Assembly (NCBI GenBank): GCA_027083715.1
Contig: JALWNR010000546.1
Span: forward strand, 1-12,812
Source: Bacteroidales bacterium
Lineage (GTDB): Bacteria; Bacteroidota; Bacteroidia; Bacteroidales; NBLH01
Length of the DNA stretch: 12,812 bases
Reading direction: 5' to 3'
Each line of letters begins with the position of its first letter. The first letter of the stretch is position 1. Below are positions 1 to 7,967 of the stretch, one piece after another. Under the pieces are notes generated by a model. That model was not told the origin of the DNA. It made no database searches and was given only the letters and a program-made list of their open reading frames with translations. A program made the position numbers and the translations under genes.

Positions 1-23
1 TGAAAAAATTCTAACAAGCTGTT

Positions 24-103
24 AATAGTATATTGGTATATTAGTTATTAGCGAATTAGTTTATTGTAAAATCTTTAACATACCAATTCACTAATATACT
101 ATT
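24..103 (-). terminator. Long inverted repeat over the lysS stop codon
   Basis: The outer arms AATAGTATATT (24-34) and AATATACTATT (93-103) are an exact 11-bp inverted repeat. Inner arms at 49-59 and 83-93 can pair over 11 positions with two G-U wobbles, leaving a one-sided bulge. The lysS stop codon (99-101) lies inside the outer stem. Further downstream on the minus strand a small stem (TAACA/TGTTA) is followed by T6 near positions 3-8, which could complete termination. A role in lysS transcript termination or 3'-end protection is inferred from position. The sequence also shares words with the repeat at 8968-9036, so it may be a dispersed element. Confidence 0.45.
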
Positions 104-1811
104 TTATCCAGTTCTTTACATCATCCAAAGACGGGTTTTTCAAACCAAGCTTGTTCTTTTTATTGAATCCACACAAATCCTGATGTAACTTTCCTGCTTT
201 AGCAGATTTTAGACTCTCTACAGTTTTGAACCCCAATTTTTGAATTATAGGAATCCAATCTTCCTCAATTCCAAGTTCCAAATATTTTTCTTTCGAATCA
301 ATTTGTTCCTTCTTTTCGGGGCGCATTTGCGGAAAAAATAATACATCCTGAATACTTTCCTGTCCGGTCATAAACATGGTCAGGCGGTCAATACCAATAC
401 CCATTCCTGATGTAGGAGGCATTCCGTACTCCAAAGCACGTACAAAGTCCATATCAATGAACATTGCCTCGTCATCGCCTTTTTCCGATAATTTTAATTG
501 CTCTTTAAATCTTTCTAACTGATCAATTGGGTCGTTCAGTTCGGTATATGCATTCGCAAGCTCTTTACCGTTTACCATCAGCTCAAAACGCTCGGTAAGT
601 TCCGGGTTATCACGATGTTTTTTACATAATGGCGACATTTCTACCGGATAATCGGTAATAAAAGTAGGCTGAATCATATGATGTTCACATTTTTCGCCAA
701 AAATTTCATCAATTAGTTTTCCTTTTCCAAAAGATTCGTCCACCTCAATACCTAAATCTTTACACACTCCGCGCAATTGTTCTTCATTCATTCCTGAAAT
801 ATCAATTCCGGTATGCTCTTTTATGGCATCAAGCATGTTTAAACGCCTGTACGGAGCTTTAAAATCAATTTCGTTGTTCCCTATTTTTACTTTCGTGCTG
901 CCGTGAAGCGCCAAAGCCACACGTTCAAGCATTTTCTCGGTAAACTCCATCATCCAAAAATAATCTTTGTAGGCAACATAAATCTCCATTACCGTAAATT
1001 CAGGGTTGTGTGTTCTGTCCATTCCTTCGTTACGGAAATCTTTTGAAAATTCATACACACCATCAAAACCACCTACAATCAGTCGCTTCAGGTACAATTC
1101 ATTGGCAATACGCAAATACAAAGGAATATCCAGTGCATTGTGATGGGTAATAAACGGACGCGCAGCCGCTCCTCCCGGAATGGGTTGCAAAATAGGTGTT
1201 TCTACTTCTAAATATCCGTGCTCATTAAACATCTGGCGCATGGTATTGATAATTTTTGTACGCTTTACAAATACATCACGCACCTGCGGATTTACAATCA
1301 AATCCAGATAACGCTGACGATAACGCTGCTCAGGATCGGAAAAAGCATCATATACTTTCCCGTCTTTTTCTTTTACTACGGGTAACGGACGTATCGATTT
1401 GCTTAATATTTTTAATTCTTTAACACGAATGGATATTTCACCCATCTGGGTTTTAAACACCTCTCCTTTTACTCCGATAATATCACCAATATCCAACAGT
1501 TTTTTAAAAACCGTATTGTAAAAAGTTTTATCCTCATCGGGGCAAATAATATCACGGTTTACATAAGCCTGAATTTTCCCTTCGGCATCCTGAATTTCAA
1601 CAAAAGATGCTTTACCCATAATTCTGCGGCTCATAATACGCCCTGCCACACTTACATCCTGAAAATTATTCTTTTCAGGATCGTAATTTTCCAAAATATC
1701 TTTACTGTGTGCAGTTACTTCGTATTTTTCTGCGGGATAAGGATTTATACCCAAATTAATTAACTCCTGCAAAGATTTGCGTCTGATAATTTCCTGTTCG
1801 CTTAATTCCAT
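99..1811 (-). CDS. lysS: Lysyl-tRNA synthetase, class II
   Basis: This cytoplasmic enzyme attaches lysine to tRNA-Lys using ATP. The 570-residue product has the class IIb layout: an N-terminal OB-fold anticodon-binding domain at about residues 53-140, then the catalytic domain. Motif 2 is at about 259-273 ([14 protein letters not shown]) and motif 3 at about 464-482 ([13 protein letters not shown]). The core would end near residue 500, as in the usual family length of about 500. A further 65 residues or so form a helical tail ([17 protein letters not shown] onward) that resembles helix-hairpin-helix modules; I recall such tails in Bacteroidota LysRS. The ATG at 1811 lies about 29 bases after a strong promoter -7 element. 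The gene is transcribed alone. Confidence 0.97.
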   Translation of the reverse strand: MELSEQEIIRRKSLQELINLGINPYPAEKYEVTAHSKDILENYDPEKNNFQDVSVAGRIMSRRIMGKASFVEIQDAEGKIQAYVNRDIICPDEDKTFYNTVFKKLLDIGDIIGVKGEVFKTQMGEISIRVKELKILSKSIRPLPVVKEKDGKVYDAFSDPEQRYRQRYLDLIVNPQVRDVFVKRTKIINTMRQMFNEHGYLEVETPILQPIPGGAAARPFITHHNALDIPLYLRIANELYLKRLIVGGFDGVYEFSKDFRNEGMDRTHNPEFTVMEIYVAYKDYFWMMEFTEKMLERVALALHGSTKVKIGNNEIDFKAPYRRLNMLDAIKEHTGIDISGMNEEQLRGVCKDLGIEVDESFGKGKLIDEIFGEKCEHHMIQPTFITDYPVEMSPLCKKHRDNPELTERFELMVNGKELANAYTELNDPIDQLERFKEQLKLSEKGDDEAMFIDMDFVRALEYGMPPTSGMGIGIDRLTMFMTGQESIQDVLFFPQMRPEKKEQIDSKEKYLELGIEEDWIPIIQKLGFKTVESLKSAKAGKLHQDLCGFNKKNKLGLKNPSLDDVKNWIK

Positions 1812-1839
1812 TTTTCTTTACCGATAAAAATTTAAACCG

Positions 1840-1872
1840 CAAAGATAAGGCATTATCTATAAAGCGCAAAAA
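1840..1872 (-). promoter_or_regulatory. Bacteroidota-type promoter for lysS
   Basis: Read on the minus strand, the sequence is a TTTTTG box, a 19-bp spacer and TATCTTTG (1840-1847). This matches the Bacteroidota sigma-ABfr consensus (-33 TTTG, -7 TAnnTTTG, spacer about 19-21). The -7 box ends about 29 bases before the lysS ATG, leaving a short leader. It is the best promoter match I found in the window. Confidence 0.8.
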
Positions 1873-1988
1873 TTCAAATTATAAATCGCAGAAAACAAGT
1901 TTTATCCGCATATTAGGCAGATTGGCACAGATTATTAATGCTGCACTGTACCTGATTTGTTTATTTGCCTGATAATAATCAACTATTA

Positions 1989-2038
1989 CCTTAAATCCGC
2001 AAGTATTTTTTACTGCAAACATACCTGCGGATTTAAGG
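1989..2038 (-). terminator. 13-bp perfect inverted repeat downstream of the lipoprotein gene
   Basis: CCTTAAATCCGCA (1989-2001) and TGCGGATTTAAGG (2026-2038) are exact reverse complements around a 24-base loop. The repeat lies 43 bases past the stop of the minus-strand gene at 2082-2642 and before the lysS promoter, so a role as that gene's terminator is plausible. No clear U-tract follows the stem on the minus strand, so RNA 3'-end protection or a dispersed element are alternatives. Confidence 0.5.
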
Positions 2039-2081
2039 GTATATTCTTTCATATCAATTCAATATATTTTTTTTGATTAAC

Positions 2082-2642
2082 TCACTGTATCAGTAAAAAC
2101 TTTTTGAGCTGTTTTAGTTTAAACTTTGAAAAGCGAACGGTATATGCTTCTTTGCCAATAAAAAACCTTAACGACAAGATTTCGTTATTTAAAATTTTGT
2201 CTCCCAACTCATTTGAAATGTCAAAATCGGCTATGTGCCGAATGTTTTCGTCGGCTTTTGATGTAACGCTTATAGTACTGTTTTCCTGATCAACATCGTA
2301 ATCAATATCATGAAAGGCATCATAACTGCTTTTATAATTGTAAAAATTCAAATCATATATTTGCTGCCCCATCCTAAAACTAATTGTCTTACCCAAATCA
2401 CCATCTTCGGCAGAAGCATACACCAACAAACGAGCACTTATTTTCACTTCGCTCGATTGGCTAATGCTTTTATAGTAATTAATTTTAATTTGCACATGAC
2501 CAATGAAATCTCTTTTGGCATTATAAATTTGAGTAAGTTTAAATTTACGCAGGTTTTCAAATTCATCAAATTCATGGTAAATTCTACTTGGAATACAAGC
2601 ATAAATTTGTGTTAACAAAATAAAAATTACGATTTTTCGCAT
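2082..2642 (-). CDS. Small predicted lipoprotein of unknown function
   Basis: I do not recognise this 186-residue protein. The N-terminus reads MRKIVIFILLTQIYAC: two basic residues, a short hydrophobic stretch and a cysteine at residue 16 after I-Y-A, which resembles a lipobox. Export and lipid anchoring are therefore likely (inference). The rest is polar with alternating hydrophobic residues and many Asp, Lys, Ser and Tyr, consistent with a beta-rich periplasmic or surface domain, and no catalytic motif stands out. The gene is alone on the minus strand, divergent from recJ across 95 bp, with its own TAACTTTG box. Base composition does not stand out by eye from its neighbours. Confidence 0.75.
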   Translation of the reverse strand: MRKIVIFILLTQIYACIPSRIYHEFDEFENLRKFKLTQIYNAKRDFIGHVQIKINYYKSISQSSEVKISARLLVYASAEDGDLGKTISFRMGQQIYDLNFYNYKSSYDAFHDIDYDVDQENSTISVTSKADENIRHIADFDISNELGDKILNNEILSLRFFIGKEAYTVRFSKFKLKQLKKFLLIQ

Positions 2643-2673
2643 ACCATAAATTAAAATCTGTTTAAAACTTTAA

Positions 2674-2681
2674 CAAAGTTA
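2674..2681 (-). promoter_or_regulatory. -7 box for the lipoprotein gene
   Basis: On the minus strand this reads TAACTTTG, a full match to TAnnTTTG. It ends about 31 bases before the ATG at 2642, nearly the same spacing as at lysS. No TTG is found at the expected -33 distance. It overlaps a small inverted repeat (AACTTT-AAC-AAAGTT, about 2667-2681) that could bind a regulator, but that is speculative. Confidence 0.5.
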
Positions 2682-2705
2682 AAAAAGTTTCGTGGAAATT
2701 ATTGT

Positions 2706-2713
2706 TAATTTCG
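2706..2713 (+). promoter_or_regulatory. Candidate -7 box for recJ
   Basis: TAATTTCG matches TAnnTTTG except at the seventh position and lies 24 bases before the ATG at 2738, the same geometry as the lysS and lipoprotein promoters. No good -33 TTG lies at the standard spacing. It falls inside the longer TTG-initiated reading frame that begins at 2702, which favours the ATG at 2738 as the recJ start. Confidence 0.4.
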
Positions 2714-2737
2714 CAATACTATTTTATCATCATATTT

Positions 2738-4453
2738 ATGGAATCAAGCTGGATATTAAAACCCGAAGGCGATATAGCCACCATCAATAAATTAATGCAA
2801 GAACTGAATGTGAGCAAACCTATTGCCACAATGCTTGTTCAACGCGGAATCAATACTTTTGACGAAGCAAAAAAATTTTTCCGTCCGGAATTGGAACATC
2901 TACACGACCCTTTTCTGATGGCTGATATGAATAAAGCCGTAGAGCGACTGCAAAAAGCCATCGAAAACAAAGAAAAAATACTGGTTTACGGCGATTATGA
3001 TGTGGACGGAACTACTTCCGTTGCTTTAGTTTATTCATTTTTAAGAAACAGAGCTGAAAATATTGACTATTATATACCCGACCGCTACAAAGAAGGCTAC
3101 GGAATTTCTTTTCAGGGGATTGATTTTGCGGCAGAAAACGATTTTGATTTGGTGATTGCACTGGATTGCGGCATCAAAGCTGTGGATAAAATTGAATATG
3201 CCAACAAAAAGAATATTGATTTCATCATTTGTGACCACCATACGCCGGGCGATAAAATCCCCGAAGCCATTGCCGTACTTGACCCCAAACGTTCGGATTG
3301 TAACTATCCTTACAAAGAGCTTTCGGGCTGCGGAGTAGGTTTTAAGCTTTTGCAGGCATACACACAACAAACACTAGGTGATTTTAAAGAGCTTTACTCC
3401 TATCTGGATATTGTTGCAATTAGTATTGCATCGGATATTGTACCAATTACGGGTGAAAACCGTATTTTGGCATATTACGGATTAAAAGAGCTGAACCAGA
3501 CAAAAAAAGAAGGACTGAAAGCCATAATTGATGTTGCGGGCTTGAAAGATAAAAACATTATTATTTCGGATTGTGTGTTTAAAATTGGTCCGCGCATTAA
3601 TGCGGCAGGGCGTATTGAGTCAGGACGAAGTGCGGTTAAATTATTGATTTCGGAAGATAAAGAACCTGCCAAACAATTTAGCGAAAACATTAACAATTTT
3701 AACACAACACGTCAGGAATTTGACAGTACAATTACGCAGGAAGCCCTGAAAATGATTGAAGATAATCCTGAATGGAAAGAGCATAAAGCTACCGTTCTTT
3801 TTAAAGAAGACTGGCACAAAGGCGTGGTAGGCATTGTTGCATCGCGAGTAATCGAAACTTATTACAAGCCCACCATTGTTTTAACAAAATCAAAAGGCAT
3901 GGCAACCGGCTCGGCACGCTCCGTGGACGGTTTTGATTTGTATGCTGCCATTGATGCATGCAGTGATTTGCTGGAAAGTTTTGGCGGGCACAAACATGCT
4001 GCCGGACTGACTATTAAAATCGAAAATATTGATAAATTCCGTAATCGTTTTAATGAGGTAGTCTCGGGCATGATTACTGCCGAACAACAAATTCCTAAAA
4101 TTGAAATTGATGCAAAAATTAGTTTTAAAGAAATTACCAATAATTTTTTTAATATTATCCGCCAGTTTGCACCTTTTGGTCCTGGGAATATGACTCCGGT
4201 TTATGTAACCGAAAAAGTTATGGACACCGGATTTTCACGTGCTGTAGGAAGCGACGAAAGCCATTTGCAACTTAATGTAAAAGATGCAAGCCATGTACGC
4301 ATGAAAGGAATTGCTTTTGGTATTGCGCAAAAATACCTGCCGGTAATCAAGCAGAAAAAATCATTTGATATTTGTTATTCCATTGAGGAAAATGAATGGC
4401 AAGGTAATGTGAGTTTGCAATTGATGGTACGAGAGATTAAGATAAACGATTAG
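2738..4453 (+). CDS. recJ: Single-stranded-DNA-specific 5'-3' exonuclease RecJ
   Basis: RecJ degrades single-stranded DNA 5' to 3' in RecF-pathway recombination, base excision and mismatch repair. The 571-residue product has the DHH phosphoesterase signature: DYDVDGTTS (86-94), DCG (143-145), CDHH (165-168) and SD (232-233). These supply the metal-binding aspartates and histidines. The DHHA1 part shows GPRINAAGR (284-292), WHKGVVGIVASR (359-370) and GGHKHAAG (416-423). A C-terminal OB-like domain begins near FAPFGPGN (477-484). Length fits bacterial RecJ at about 570. The ATG at 2738 is preferred over an in-frame TTG 12 codons upstream because the family starts near MESSWILKP and a promoter-like box lies between them. 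A GT39-like gene follows on the same strand after 53 bases. Confidence 0.96.
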   Translation: MESSWILKPEGDIATINKLMQELNVSKPIATMLVQRGINTFDEAKKFFRPELEHLHDPFLMADMNKAVERLQKAIENKEKILVYGDYDVDGTTSVALVYSFLRNRAENIDYYIPDRYKEGYGISFQGIDFAAENDFDLVIALDCGIKAVDKIEYANKKNIDFIICDHHTPGDKIPEAIAVLDPKRSDCNYPYKELSGCGVGFKLLQAYTQQTLGDFKELYSYLDIVAISIASDIVPITGENRILAYYGLKELNQTKKEGLKAIIDVAGLKDKNIIISDCVFKIGPRINAAGRIESGRSAVKLLISEDKEPAKQFSENINNFNTTRQEFDSTITQEALKMIEDNPEWKEHKATVLFKEDWHKGVVGIVASRVIETYYKPTIVLTKSKGMATGSARSVDGFDLYAAIDACSDLLESFGGHKHAAGLTIKIENIDKFRNRFNEVVSGMITAEQQIPKIEIDAKISFKEITNNFFNIIRQFAPFGPGNMTPVYVTEKVMDTGFSRAVGSDESHLQLNVKDASHVRMKGIAFGIAQKYLPVIKQKKSFDICYSIEENEWQGNVSLQLMVREIKIND

Positions 4454-4466
4454 TCCGAATGCAATG

Positions 4467-4495
4467 AGTGAGAGACTCGCAGTTACCCGTTCACT
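4467..4495. repeat. AGTGAGC-family palindrome, copy 1 (recJ / GT39-like gap)
   Basis: A degenerate copy: AGTGAG (4467-4472) pairs with TTCACT (4490-4495) using one G-U wobble. The right end GTTACCCGTTCACTACAA (4482-4499) differs from copy 2 (6270-6287) at only two of 18 positions. It fills most of the 53-bp gap and ends 11 bases before the ATG at 4507. Confidence 0.6.
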
Positions 4496-4506
4496 ACAAC
4501 TCTTAA

Positions 4507-6225
4507 ATGGCTATGCAAAAATCCATAAAATACCTGCTTAAAATACTTTCTGTAATTTTAGGGTTCAGTCTGGTGTTTGCAACATTGTTTTTATGGATAA
4601 ACACTTACGATGATTTTGTACATTTTATTCTTCAAAAAGCAGGAAAGTTAGATAAAGTAGAAAAATTCAAAAACGAATATTTAACTTACGATAAATTTCT
4701 TTTTATCAAATATTCAGCAGCACTTATTTCTTTATTTTTTGGATTTATTGTTTATCGGTTTTATCATTTTTTTGAAGAAAAAGCTACTTCTTTTGTAGTC
4801 TTTTTATTTTCAAAAATAAAAAATGAAATACGTAGTATTTCAAAAAAAGATTGGCAGGTATTTTTGCTTATCTTACTGATAACAAGCAATATAAAGATCT
4901 ATTATTTTTTCACACAGCCCATTACCAACGATGAAGCCTTTACTTTTCTGAACTATGTAAAACCCGGATTTCTTGCTGCAATATCCTATTACAATCTTAC
5001 CAATAATCATATTCTGCACTCAATATTGTGCAATATTTTTGACCTACTGCCTTTTAGTCCGGTTTATACTTTGCGTATAGCCTCCTTTTTAAGCGGATTA
5101 TTGATATTGTTTGCAGCATATTTGTTTTTCAGCAGATTGTTAAACAGACAGGCAAAATACATTGCATTCAGCTTTTTTGCTTTTACGCTTCCCATTCTAC
5201 AATACGGAGTTTTAGCACGCGGATACAGTTTATTGATGCTCTTTGCAATTATCAGCACATCAGCACTTTTAGGATTAACTAAAAGCAAAGAAAACAGAAA
5301 AAAGCGATGGCTTATTTACCTCATTTCAAGCGCATTGGGCTTTTACACCATTCCGGTTTATTTATATGTTTACTTGTCGCAAGCCGTTTTTTATACCTTT
5401 TATATTTTTGAACAAAAAAAGTTCAATTATTTTAAAGAATTTTTGACTTTTTCGGTATTTACCGCTTTGACGGTTTTAATTTTATACGCTCCTGTTTTTC
5501 TGGTTAGCGGAATAAACTCCCTAACGGGATATGATTTCATGGAACGAATAGTTTTTAGCGAATTTATGAGCACTTATCCGGAATTTATCAAAAACTATTT
5601 TGTCTGGATATCAGGGAATAATCCCTATTTTACCGTTTTCATGCTAATAGCTACAATTTTTGGTTTGATGTATTCTTTCAAAAATAAAAAAGTATTATTT
5701 TTATTGATAATCAGCTTTTTACTCACACCATTAATCACGATAGCTGTTCAACAAACCATAGCATTCTATCGGCTACTGATTTTTAATACTTTGACAATTG
5801 CATTGAGCTTAGGATTATTCACCGAATTTTTAATCCAAAGGATTAAATTTGATAACCGAAAGATGAATATTTTACTAATAAGTTTCAGTGTTTTAATGAG
5901 TATTATATTATTTTCTTCTTTTAAAAACCTCTGCAAACAAGAAAAAGAAACCAATCTAAAAGCCTATCATTTAGCCGATTTGATAAAGAATAATTCAATA
6001 ATATTCAGCACAAATGAAGTACGGTATTACACCTTTTTGAAATTCAAAGCCGGGTATCTTGATAAAAAGAAAATTCAACTTTTCAGAAACAATTTCGATA
6101 AAAATTTTCCTTATGATTATATTTCAGAGGATAAAGAAAGCAATGAGCAATTTGCTTCAAAATCAGCGTATAAGTATGTTTTGATTTATGAAGATGAATA
6201 TATAAGATTGTATAAAAAACAATAG
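4507..6225 (+). CDS. Membrane glycosyltransferase-like protein (GT39/PMT superfamily)
   Basis: This is a 572-residue integral membrane protein with many hydrophobic segments, the first at about 8-31, 63-86 and 117-136. After the third comes TNDEAFTF (140-147), resembling the acidic D-E of the first periplasmic loop of GT39/PMT and ArnT-like enzymes that use polyprenyl-phosphate sugars. NNHILHS (166-172) and ARGYSL (237-242) also fit that superfamily. The C-terminal 80 residues or so are a soluble tail. Transfer of a sugar to a lipid or protein outside the inner membrane is inferred; donor and acceptor cannot be told. In typical members the D-E pair follows the first membrane span, so roughly 110 residues with two spans are extra here. 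An ATG at 4513 is a possible alternative start. It may be co-transcribed with recJ, with no evident functional link. Confidence 0.75.
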   Translation: MAMQKSIKYLLKILSVILGFSLVFATLFLWINTYDDFVHFILQKAGKLDKVEKFKNEYLTYDKFLFIKYSAALISLFFGFIVYRFYHFFEEKATSFVVFLFSKIKNEIRSISKKDWQVFLLILLITSNIKIYYFFTQPITNDEAFTFLNYVKPGFLAAISYYNLTNNHILHSILCNIFDLLPFSPVYTLRIASFLSGLLILFAAYLFFSRLLNRQAKYIAFSFFAFTLPILQYGVLARGYSLLMLFAIISTSALLGLTKSKENRKKRWLIYLISSALGFYTIPVYLYVYLSQAVFYTFYIFEQKKFNYFKEFLTFSVFTALTVLILYAPVFLVSGINSLTGYDFMERIVFSEFMSTYPEFIKNYFVWISGNNPYFTVFMLIATIFGLMYSFKNKKVLFLLIISFLLTPLITIAVQQTIAFYRLLIFNTLTIALSLGLFTEFLIQRIKFDNRKMNILLISFSVLMSIILFSSFKNLCKQEKETNLKAYHLADLIKNNSIIFSTNEVRYYTFLKFKAGYLDKKKIQLFRNNFDKNFPYDYISEDKESNEQFASKSAYKYVLIYEDEYIRLYKKQ

Positions 6226-6227
6226 TA

Positions 6228-6283
6228 AGTGAGCAGATATACTAAACCACTTAAATATTTTGTAAGCAAGTTATCCGCTCACT
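6228..6283. repeat. AGTGAGC-family palindrome, copy 2 (between convergent genes)
   Basis: AGTGAGC (6228-6234) and GCTCACT (6277-6283) are exact reverse complements. Inside them, after a one-base mismatch, GATA (6236-6239) pairs with TATC (6272-6275). The element fills the 64-bp gap between the 3' ends of the GT39-like gene and the ABC permease gene, so it could end transcription from both sides, though neither strand has a strong U-tract after the stem. Confidence 0.65.
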
Positions 6284-6289
6284 ACAAAA

Positions 6290-7600
6290 CTATCCTTTAA
6301 ATCGTAACCACATCCATAAATCTTTATAGCTGAATTTTTTACCGTAAATCAAAATCCCAATACGGTAAATTTTTGCAGCCAACCAGGTGGTTCCTATAAA
6401 AGTTAATACCAATAATGCCATGGAAAGAATTAATTCCCATGCAGGCACACCGTAAGGAATGCGCATCATCATTACTACAGGAGAGGTAAGCGGAACAATT
6501 GAAAACCAAAATGCAGCCGGTCCTTCGGGATTTTGCATTACGGTTTGAGCAACAATCAAAGACAGGATCAAAGGCATGGTAATTGGTAACATAAATTGCT
6601 GTGTATCCGTCTCGTTATCAACTGCACCACCTATAGCTGCAAATAATGAAGCATATAGTAAATACCCACCAATAAAATAAAAAACAAATGAAAATAAGAT
6701 TGAAAATACCGGCAGATTCATTATAGGAGCTACAATATCGTTAAATGCCGTATTGTTCATTACTTCCTGCATTTCAGGTGCCATATTCTGGCTTTGCAGT
6801 ACCTGCTCCTGCACTGAGCCTGTATCGCCCATAAACGATTGTGCCGCAAACATGATAATCACACCAAATATTATCCACAAAGCCAATTGAGTAAATGCAA
6901 CCAATGCCACGCCGATAATTTTCCCCATCATTAACTGGAAAGGTTTTACCGATGAAATAATAATTTCAACTACACGATTAGTCTTTTCTTCAATCACGCC
7001 ACGCATTACCATGGCACCGTAAATAAAAATAAACATATAAATCAGGAAAGAAGATACATAACCAATTCCCAAAGCTGCTTCTGCCGAACTAATTTCTTCT
7101 TTACCTTCTTTATTAATTTTTATTGTACGGATATGTACCTCAGGATTAACCTTATCAATAACTTTTGGATCAACCCCCATACTTTGCAATTTATCATAAC
7201 GAAGTTTTTTCTCAATCAACTTACTAATGTACAGTTTGGTGCTTATATTCACCTGATTTTCAGAGATTAATTCCAAACGCTTATCCGAAATTGTATCAGG
7301 AATAATCAGTAAAGCATAATAATTACCTTCGGTAATTAGTTTTTTGGCTATTTCGTCATCCACATTTTCCGTAAAACTAAATTTTACAGTTTTACTATCC
7401 GTCAGGCTCTCTTTAAATATTCCGCTATGGTCATTTACCAAAATACTTTGAGTTTTATCGCTTTTCAAAGTAGATAAATAAACAATAACTGCAATAAAAC
7501 CAACCATCAAAAGTGGTGCTAATAGAGTAAGTATGATAAAAGTTTTATTTCTTACACGAGCTAAATATTCTCTTTGTATAATTAATGCTATTTTGTTCAT
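6290..7600 (-). CDS. ABC-2 type permease, NatB/YhaP-like
   Basis: This is the membrane subunit of an ABC exporter whose ATPase is encoded at 7968-8888. The 436 residues begin with a basic cytoplasmic stretch (IIQREYLARVRNKT), a membrane span at about 22-43, and then a large extracytoplasmic domain up to about residue 175. Five or six spans follow (about 180-201, 228-252, 296-318, 336-355, 388-412). The coupling-helix region NRVVEIIISSVKPFQLMMGK (208-227) and the motif PLTSPVVMMMRIP (370-382) are typical of the NatB-like ABC-2 family. Sodium or drug export is known for relatives, but the substrate here is unknown. The start lies 22 bases after the shortened KilA-N gene, so the three genes are likely one transcript. 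The last gene ends at an intergenic palindrome. Confidence 0.9.
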   Translation of the reverse strand: MNKIALIIQREYLARVRNKTFIILTLLAPLLMVGFIAVIVYLSTLKSDKTQSILVNDHSGIFKESLTDSKTVKFSFTENVDDEIAKKLITEGNYYALLIIPDTISDKRLELISENQVNISTKLYISKLIEKKLRYDKLQSMGVDPKVIDKVNPEVHIRTIKINKEGKEEISSAEAALGIGYVSSFLIYMFIFIYGAMVMRGVIEEKTNRVVEIIISSVKPFQLMMGKIIGVALVAFTQLALWIIFGVIIMFAAQSFMGDTGSVQEQVLQSQNMAPEMQEVMNNTAFNDIVAPIMNLPVFSILFSFVFYFIGGYLLYASLFAAIGGAVDNETDTQQFMLPITMPLILSLIVAQTVMQNPEGPAAFWFSIVPLTSPVVMMMRIPYGVPAWELILSMALLVLTFIGTTWLAAKIYRIGILIYGKKFSYKDLWMWLRFKG

Positions 7601-7622
7601 TTTTTCAGGTTTATAATATTTA

Positions 7623-7955
7623 TTATTTTAGTTTTTTAGTTGAATAGTTTTTCATCAATGATTTCATTCGGCTCTTTGCAACCGTATGTAATTGTATTAA
7701 TCGTTCATTCTGACTTAAATTGTAATCTGCTTGATTTTTAATTCCCTCGAATTCGGGGAAATTAAAATCTGGATTATATAATTGCTCCCAAATTCCCAAA
7801 AAATCAATAGTATCTTTATTTCTTAACCAGTTCTCAATGAAACTATTACCTCCAAAACTACGCGACATATCAGTCAATGAAATAAAATCACGCTCGTTTT
7901 TCTCAATAATAGTTATTTCTGTATCCTTCACTACTATTTTTTGTGTCTTCTTCAT
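7623..7955 (-). CDS. Shortened KilA-N domain protein, probably internally deleted
   Basis: This 110-residue protein begins like a KilA-N domain, a DNA-binding fold common in phage and bacterial proteins. DFISLTDMSRSFG (23-35), IENWLRNKDTIDFLGIWEQL (40-59) and NPDFNFPEFEGIKN (61-74) match the usual first part. Bacteroidota members as I remember them run about 250-280 residues. They continue with a long middle section and end in a segment resembling LSQ-ERLI-L----MK. Here that ending (LSQNERLIQLHTVAKSRMKSL, from 80) follows directly after residue 79. The reading frame is intact, so a deletion of roughly 150 residues in frame is inferred. It sits 12 bases after the ABC ATPase gene and 22 before the permease gene, in the same direction. 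Function of this short form is unknown; it may be a remnant or a working small DNA-binding protein. Confidence 0.75.
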   Translation of the reverse strand: MKKTQKIVVKDTEITIIEKNERDFISLTDMSRSFGGNSFIENWLRNKDTIDFLGIWEQLYNPDFNFPEFEGIKNQADYNLSQNERLIQLHTVAKSRMKSLMKNYSTKKLK

Positions 7956-7967
7956 TCTTATGACCTG

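Noticed and set aside
2104..2615. Two plus-strand frames opposite the lipoprotein gene
   Set aside because: The minus-strand frame is longer, has a signal-like N-terminus and a matching promoter box; the plus-strand frames have neither.
2702..2737. Upstream TTG start for recJ adding 12 residues
   Set aside because: The added residues are hydrophobic and unlike RecJ N-termini, and the likely -7 box lies within them.
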